Shown piece after piece: positions 60,730 to 64,000 of a stretch of 64,000 nt of DNA. The DNA lies in assembly GCF_004801405.1 (NCBI RefSeq), contig NZ_SSOB01000006.1, forward strand, positions 171,809 to 235,808, written 5' to 3'. The translations under genes and the position numbers were made by a program. How positions within the stretch are numbered: position 1 is the stretch's first letter; each line of letters starts with the position of its first letter. This stretch comes from Cohnella fermenti (GTDB lineage Bacteria > Bacillota > Bacilli > Paenibacillales > Paenibacillaceae). The notes beneath the pieces are model-generated. The model was not told the origin of the DNA, did no database searches, and saw only the letters and a list, made by a program, of their open reading frames with translations.

Positions 60730-61760
60730 TCAACCTGCTCAAAGAGGTCGCCCGAGGCAAGCGCGGCGCACGGGACCTGGTGCTGGACGAAGCTCTCGAA
60801 GCCGCGGAAGCCATCCTTACGCTTCAAGCGACTCCGGCCCAGATCGGCGCCTTCTTCATAGCGGAACGAATCAAGATGGAGAGCGTAGACGAGCTGGAAG
60901 CGTTCGTGCGCGTTGTCCGCAAATACGCGACTCGGCTGCCGATCCAGGAAGGTCTCGACTGCGCGGGCCCCTATGACGGCCGGAAGTCGTCCTTCTACGC
61001 CACCTTCCCCACCGCCTTCGTGCTTGCGGCGGCCGGGGTTCCGGTAACGCTGCACGGCGCCCCGTCCTTGCCTCCTAAATGGGGCATAGGGCTGCACGAC
61101 GTTATCCGGGCGGCCGGAGTAGACCCGGACCGCTTGGACGCCGAGAAGGCCGCTCTGGCGGCTCGAGAGGCCGGGGTCGTGTATATCCCCACGGAGCAAT
61201 GGTGCCCGCCGCTCCGCGAACTGCGTTCGATCCGCGAGGAGCTTGGCATGAGAACGATCCTGAACTCGGCCGAGAAGCTGATCGACTTCACCCATTCTCC
61301 ATACCTCGTCTTCGGGGTATACCACAATACGGTATTCGATCGTTTGTCTCGCCTGATCATCAAGCTTGGCTACCGCAAGGCATTGGTTATCCAGGGAGCC
61401 GAAGGCTCGGAGGACCTGTTCATCGACCGTCCGACCCGTGCGTACGTCGTCGATGACGGCCAATTCCACCTTCGGATCTACGATCCCGAGACGATGGGAC
61501 TCGATACGCCGATGCCCGAGAAGGAGTGGACGCCCGCGGAGCAAGCAGCCGTTGCGGAGTCCGTGCTCCGAGGCGAAGCGGACATGGCGTTCGCGAATCA
61601 AGTGCTGTTCAACGCGGCGGCCCGCCTGGAGCTCGCGGGGCGCGTCGGCTCCCTTGAGGAGGGGCTGTACACCTGCAAGGCGCTGATCGACAGCGGAGCC
61701 GCCCTGGCCGTCTACAATAGCTGGAAGAACGCCCTTCTCGGAGTTCCAAGATTGGCTTGA
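60726..61760 (+). CDS. TrpD2-like protein (anthranilate phosphoribosyltransferase family), coupled to the ANTAR gene
   Basis: A 344-residue protein of the glycosyltransferase family that contains TrpD. The N-terminal helical domain (LILTLQATPAQIGAFFIAERIKMES-like text) and the alpha/beta domain are present: FPTAFVLAAAGVPVTLHG, VVYIPTEQWCPPLRELRSI, RTILNSAEKLIDFTHSPYLV and ALVIQGAEGSEDL. The PRPP loop GTGGD of true TrpD is replaced by CAGPYDGRKSSF, as in TrpD2/YbiB-type proteins, so tryptophan synthesis is unlikely. The ATG overlaps the ANTAR stop (ATGA at 60726-60729) with GGAGGGG upstream. The coupling suggests a role in the nitrite circuit or its regulation; none is known to me. Confidence 0.8.
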   Translation: MINLLKEVARGKRGARDLVLDEALEAAEAILTLQATPAQIGAFFIAERIKMESVDELEAFVRVVRKYATRLPIQEGLDCAGPYDGRKSSFYATFPTAFVLAAAGVPVTLHGAPSLPPKWGIGLHDVIRAAGVDPDRLDAEKAALAAREAGVVYIPTEQWCPPLRELRSIREELGMRTILNSAEKLIDFTHSPYLVFGVYHNTVFDRLSRLIIKLGYRKALVIQGAEGSEDLFIDRPTRAYVVDDGQFHLRIYDPETMGLDTPMPEKEWTPAEQAAVAESVLRGEADMAFANQVLFNAAARLELAGRVGSLEEGLYTCKALIDSGAALAVYNSWKNALLGVPRLA

Positions 61761-61791
61761 TCAAGTCGAATATGCTGCTTGCTGACGAAGG

Positions 61792-61818
61792 AAGGATGCG
61801 ATGGCGTCCTTCTTTTTT
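61792..61818 (+). terminator. Rho-independent terminator after the TrpD2-like gene
   Basis: AAGGATGC pairs with GCGTCCTT (one T-G pair) around GATG, followed by CTTTTTT, 32 bp after the stop codon. Confidence 0.85.
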
Positions 61819-61856
61819 ACATCGCTTAAAGCCCCCGACACCGATGACTTCAGATT

Positions 61857-62040
61857 TTATGTGAAAAATCACATTGGTGCGGCTCGAGGGCAGACAGTTT
61901 GGGCGATTCTATGTGAAAAATAGCATACATGGAGAAAATTTCGGCTCGAACTGCCGGATATATGCTAAAAACCGTATAAAACGACGCAATTGCTCCCAAA
62001 TTCAGGCCAACGAATGCGAAAAATCATATTAGATGATGAC
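61857..62040. repeat. Degenerate intergenic repeats with a TATGTGAAAAATCACAT core
   Basis: Four related units start near 61857, 61909, 61959 and 62013, with a period of about 50-54 bp. Cores are TATGTGAAAAATCACAT, TATGTGAAAAATAGCAT, TATGCTAAAAACCGTAT and AATGCGAAAAATCATAT. The first two units share GGCTCGA about 15-20 bp later. Each core is a loose palindrome around AAAAA. The stretch has no coding region. Confidence 0.55.
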
Positions 62041-62065
62041 GAGATGATGACGGAAGAGCACAAAA

Positions 62066-62110
62066 AAACCCTCAAAGCAGGATTCGATCATCCGTGTCTT
62101 GAGAGTTGTT
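62066..62110 (-). terminator. Terminator of the tRNA operon
   Basis: On the minus strand CTCTCAA and TTGAGGG pair, with an inner GGAT/ATCC stem, followed by TTTTTTT, about 15 bp after the last tRNA gene (Leu). Confidence 0.8.
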
Positions 62111-62121
62111 CGTTGTAAATA

Positions 62122-62207
62122 TGGTGCTGGTGAAGGGACTTGAACCCCCACTCCGTCGCCGGAAGCGGATTTTGAGTCCGCCGCGTCTGCCATTCCGCCA
62201 CACCAGC
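62122..62207 (-). tRNA. tRNA-Leu (CAA)
   Basis: GCTGGTG/CACCAGC acceptor stem, long variable arm as in class II tRNAs, anticodon loop CTCAAAA giving CAA, GGTTCAAGTCC T-arm, encoded CCA. Last tRNA of the operon. Confidence 0.93.
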
Positions 62208-62227
62208 ATGATACAGTGATAAAACAA

Positions 62228-62304
62228 TGGCGCGCCCTAAGAGATTCGAACTCCTGGCCTTTAGATTCGTAGTCTAACGCTCTATCCAGCTGAGCTAAGG
62301 GCGC
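62228..62304 (-). tRNA. tRNA-Arg (ACG)
   Basis: GCGCCCT acceptor stem, anticodon loop CTACGAA giving ACG, GTTCGAATC T-arm, encoded CCA. Confidence 0.95.
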
Positions 62305-62319
62305 ACATTATGAAGTTGT

Positions 62320-62393
62320 TGGAGGCGCCACCCAGACTCGAACTGGGGGTAAAGCTTTTGCAGAGCTCTGCCTTACCACTTGGCTATGGCGCC
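62320..62393 (-). tRNA. tRNA-Cys (GCA)
   Basis: GGCGCCA acceptor stem, anticodon loop CTGCAAA giving GCA, AGTTCGAGTC T-arm, encoded CCA. Confidence 0.95.
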
Positions 62394-62404
62394 AAAAAAT
62401 TAGA

Positions 62405-62479
62405 TGGAGCGGAAAACGGGATTCGAACCCGCGACCTTCTCGTTGGCAACGAGATGCTCTACCACTGAGCTATTTCCGC
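62405..62479 (-). tRNA. tRNA-Gly (GCC)
   Basis: GCGGAAA acceptor stem, anticodon loop TTGCCAA giving GCC, GGTTCGAATCC T-arm, encoded CCA. Confidence 0.95.
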
Positions 62480-62484
62480 ATAAA

Positions 62485-62559
62485 TGGCTGGGGATCAAGG
62501 ATTCGAACCTTGGAGTGACGGAGTCAAAGTCCGTTGCCTTACCGCTTGGCTAATCCCCA
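62485..62559 (-). tRNA. tRNA-Gln (TTG)
   Basis: TGGGGAT acceptor stem, anticodon loop CTTTGAC giving TTG, GGTTCGAATCC T-arm, encoded CCA. Confidence 0.95.
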
Positions 62560-62579
62560 ATATTTTATTGTTGTAAAAA

Positions 62580-62656
62580 TGGGGCGATCGAGGGGAATTG
62601 AACCCCCGAATGTCGGATCCACAAACCGATGCGTTAACCACTTCGCCACGATCGCC
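62580..62656 (-). tRNA. tRNA-His (GTG)
   Basis: Eight-base-pair acceptor stem GGCGATCG/CGATCGCC including the extra G-1:C73 pair typical of tRNA-His; anticodon loop TTGTGGA giving GTG; encoded CCA. Confidence 0.95.
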
Positions 62657-62671
62657 ATGCAAGTATTCAAT

Positions 62672-62745
62672 TGGCAGGGGCAGCAGGAATTGAACCCACA
62701 CTAACGGTTTTGGAGACCGCTGTTCTACCTTTAAACTATGCCCCT
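62672..62745 (-). tRNA. tRNA-Trp (CCA)
   Basis: AGGGGCA acceptor stem, anticodon loop CTCCAAA giving CCA, GGTTCAATTCC T-arm, encoded CCA end. Confidence 0.95.
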
Positions 62746-62758
62746 AAAGTAAGGTAAG

Positions 62759-62842
62759 TGGTGGAGGGTGATGGATTCGAACCACCGAACCGTGAGGAAG
62801 AGATTTACAGTCTCCCGCGTTTGGCCACTTCGCTAACCCTCC
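62759..62842 (-). tRNA. tRNA-Tyr (GTA)
   Basis: GGAGGGT acceptor stem, long variable arm, anticodon loop CTGTAAA giving GTA, GGTTCGAATCC T-arm, encoded CCA. Confidence 0.95.
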
Positions 62843-62857
62843 ACAGTGTGGTAAAAC

Positions 62858-62933
<76 letters not shown>

Positions 62934-62956
62934 ACGGTGTCAATCTTGATTGTTAA

Positions 62957-63032
<76 letters not shown>

Positions 63033-63046
63033 GAGGTATTGATGAA

Positions 63047-63123
63047 TGGCGGAGCCGACGGGATTCGAACCCGCGGTCTCCTGCGTGACAGGCAGGCATG
63101 TTAGGCCTCTACACCACGGCTCC
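63047..63123 (-). tRNA. tRNA-Asp (GTC)
   Basis: GGAGCCG acceptor stem, anticodon loop CTGTCAC giving GTC, GGTTCGAATCC T-arm, encoded CCA. Confidence 0.95.
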
Positions 63124-63160
63124 GCGCGTGCCTCGGAAGTAGTTCCGAAGGAAGAAAATT

Positions 63161-63237
<77 letters not shown>

Positions 63238-63342
63238 TCGTTTCAAAGCGTTTCCTTGGTTTCCTTTAGTGCGACGTTTGATATCTTACCACATCTTCGC
63301 ATCGCTTGGCAACCTTTTTCTTCATCTTTTTTCGAGAAAAGA
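63238..63342. other. Spacer within the tRNA operon with an A/T hairpin
   Basis: About 105 bp between tRNA-fMet and tRNA-Glu, longer than the other spacers. It holds a small hairpin ATCTTTT/AAAAGAT around TTCGAG (63324-63343). No promoter or gene is evident. Confidence 0.4.
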
Positions 63343-63417
63343 TGGTGACCCGTGGGGGAATCGAACCCCCGTTACCTCCGTGAAAGGGAGGTGTCTTAAC
63401 CGCTTGACCAACGGGCC
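63343..63417 (-). tRNA. tRNA-Glu (TTC)
   Basis: GGCCCGT acceptor stem (one G-T pair), anticodon loop CTTTCAC giving TTC, GGTTCGATTCC T-arm, encoded CCA. Confidence 0.95.
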
Positions 63418-63421
63418 ATAC

Positions 63422-63514
63422 TGGCGGAGAGAGAGGGATTCGAACCCTCGAGACGCTTGTGACGCCTACACGATTTCCAATCGTGCTCCTTCGACCAAAC
63501 TCGGACATCTCTCC
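63422..63514 (-). tRNA. tRNA-Ser (GGA)
   Basis: GGAGAGA acceptor stem, long variable arm (93 nt in total), anticodon loop TTGGAAA giving GGA, GGTTCGAATCC T-arm, encoded CCA. Confidence 0.95.
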
Positions 63515-63517
63515 ATA

Positions 63518-63593
63518 TGGCTCCCCGAACAGGACTCGAACCTGTGACAACTCGATTAACAGTCGAGTGCTCTACCAACTGAGCTATCAGGGA
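63518..63593 (-). tRNA. tRNA-Asn (GTT)
   Basis: TCCCTGA acceptor stem, anticodon loop CTGTTAA giving GTT, GGTTCGAGTCC T-arm, encoded CCA. First tRNA after the 23S gene. Confidence 0.95.
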
Positions 63594-63776
63594 ATATCAA
63601 TCTATTGTGCGAATCACTAGATTCACTTTTTCCGCAACGAGTGATATCTTACCATCTCTCGAAGCTTTTGTAAAGCATTTTTTCTCTTTTCAAGGCAAAT
63701 TCTTGCGCCTTGATAACCGGATACGAAACGAGTTAGCGTGTATTTAGCATCTTCTTCCTGCCTTGCGTCTGCTCTT

Positions 63777-64000
<224 letters not shown>

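Noticed and set aside
60726..61760. A tryptophan biosynthesis gene (trpD)
   Set aside because: The PRPP loop GTGGD is absent and no other trp gene is nearby.

Overview
The window reads as a chromosomal segment of a Paenibacillaceae-type Firmicute (Paenibacillus/Cohnella-like). Support comes from strong AGGAGG-type ribosome binding sites with frequent TTG/GTG starts, YesMN-type two-component systems paired with LplB/YtcP-type ABC importers, a LiaFSR/PspA envelope-stress operon, a TnrA-type nitrogen box and a large tRNA cluster after 23S rRNA. The species is not established. Nearly all genes lie on the minus strand; 9845-10069, 49342-50385 and 60109-61760 are the exceptions.

Layout. (1) 1-4140 is a nest of mobile elements: the start of an IS21-type istA, a pair of overlapping tyrosine recombinases (one frameshifted), and the 5' part of a class C-like group II intron whose reverse transcriptase is cut by the recombinase element. 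(2) 4145-18292 is an AT-richer polymorphic-toxin locus. It contains a secreted RCC1/YD protein, a 1960-residue RHS protein with a ParB-like C-terminal toxin, its candidate immunity gene, and a displaced RHS tip (HNH-like toxin plus DUF2019 immunity protein). Between the two toxin cassettes lie an IS110 transposase, a plasmid-like replication or regulatory module and small zinc-ribbon and membrane proteins. (3) 18700-30007 is a GC-rich glycan-use cluster: a secreted GH5 enzyme with discoidin domains, a YesM/YesN system, an ABC sugar importer and an intracellular GH5 enzyme. (4) 30529-48939 is a second glycan-use cluster: a YesM/YesN system, a GH65 phosphorylase, beta-phosphoglucomutase, a GH78-like enzyme, an LplB/YtcP-type importer with its lipoprotein, a 1298-residue secreted enzyme and a GH127-like enzyme. 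(5) 49342-56145 holds an Rpn-type nuclease, a LiaFSR/PspA/PspC envelope-stress operon and a DUF975 protein. (6) 56246-61760 is the nitrite assimilation region (a broken cobA, nirD, nirB) divergent from an ANTAR regulator and a TrpD2-like gene. (7) 62122-64000 holds fifteen tRNA genes and the 3' end of a 23S rRNA gene.

How the parts work together. In the toxin locus, the main and displaced cassettes share the RHS junction sequence before the toxin and the same terminator hairpin after the immunity gene, which suggests toxin replacement by homologous recombination. A group II intron sits exactly at one of these terminators. In the nitrite region, the nirB leader carries a dual-hexaloop ANTAR target whose second hairpin excludes an intrinsic terminator. 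A perfect TnrA-type box overlaps the nirB -35, and an ANTAR protein is encoded divergently next door. This makes a self-contained attenuation circuit for nitrite reductase, now next to a disrupted siroheme gene. The two glycan clusters each pair extracellular hydrolysis and a histidine kinase/AraC regulator with ABC uptake and intracellular glycosidases or a phosphorylase.
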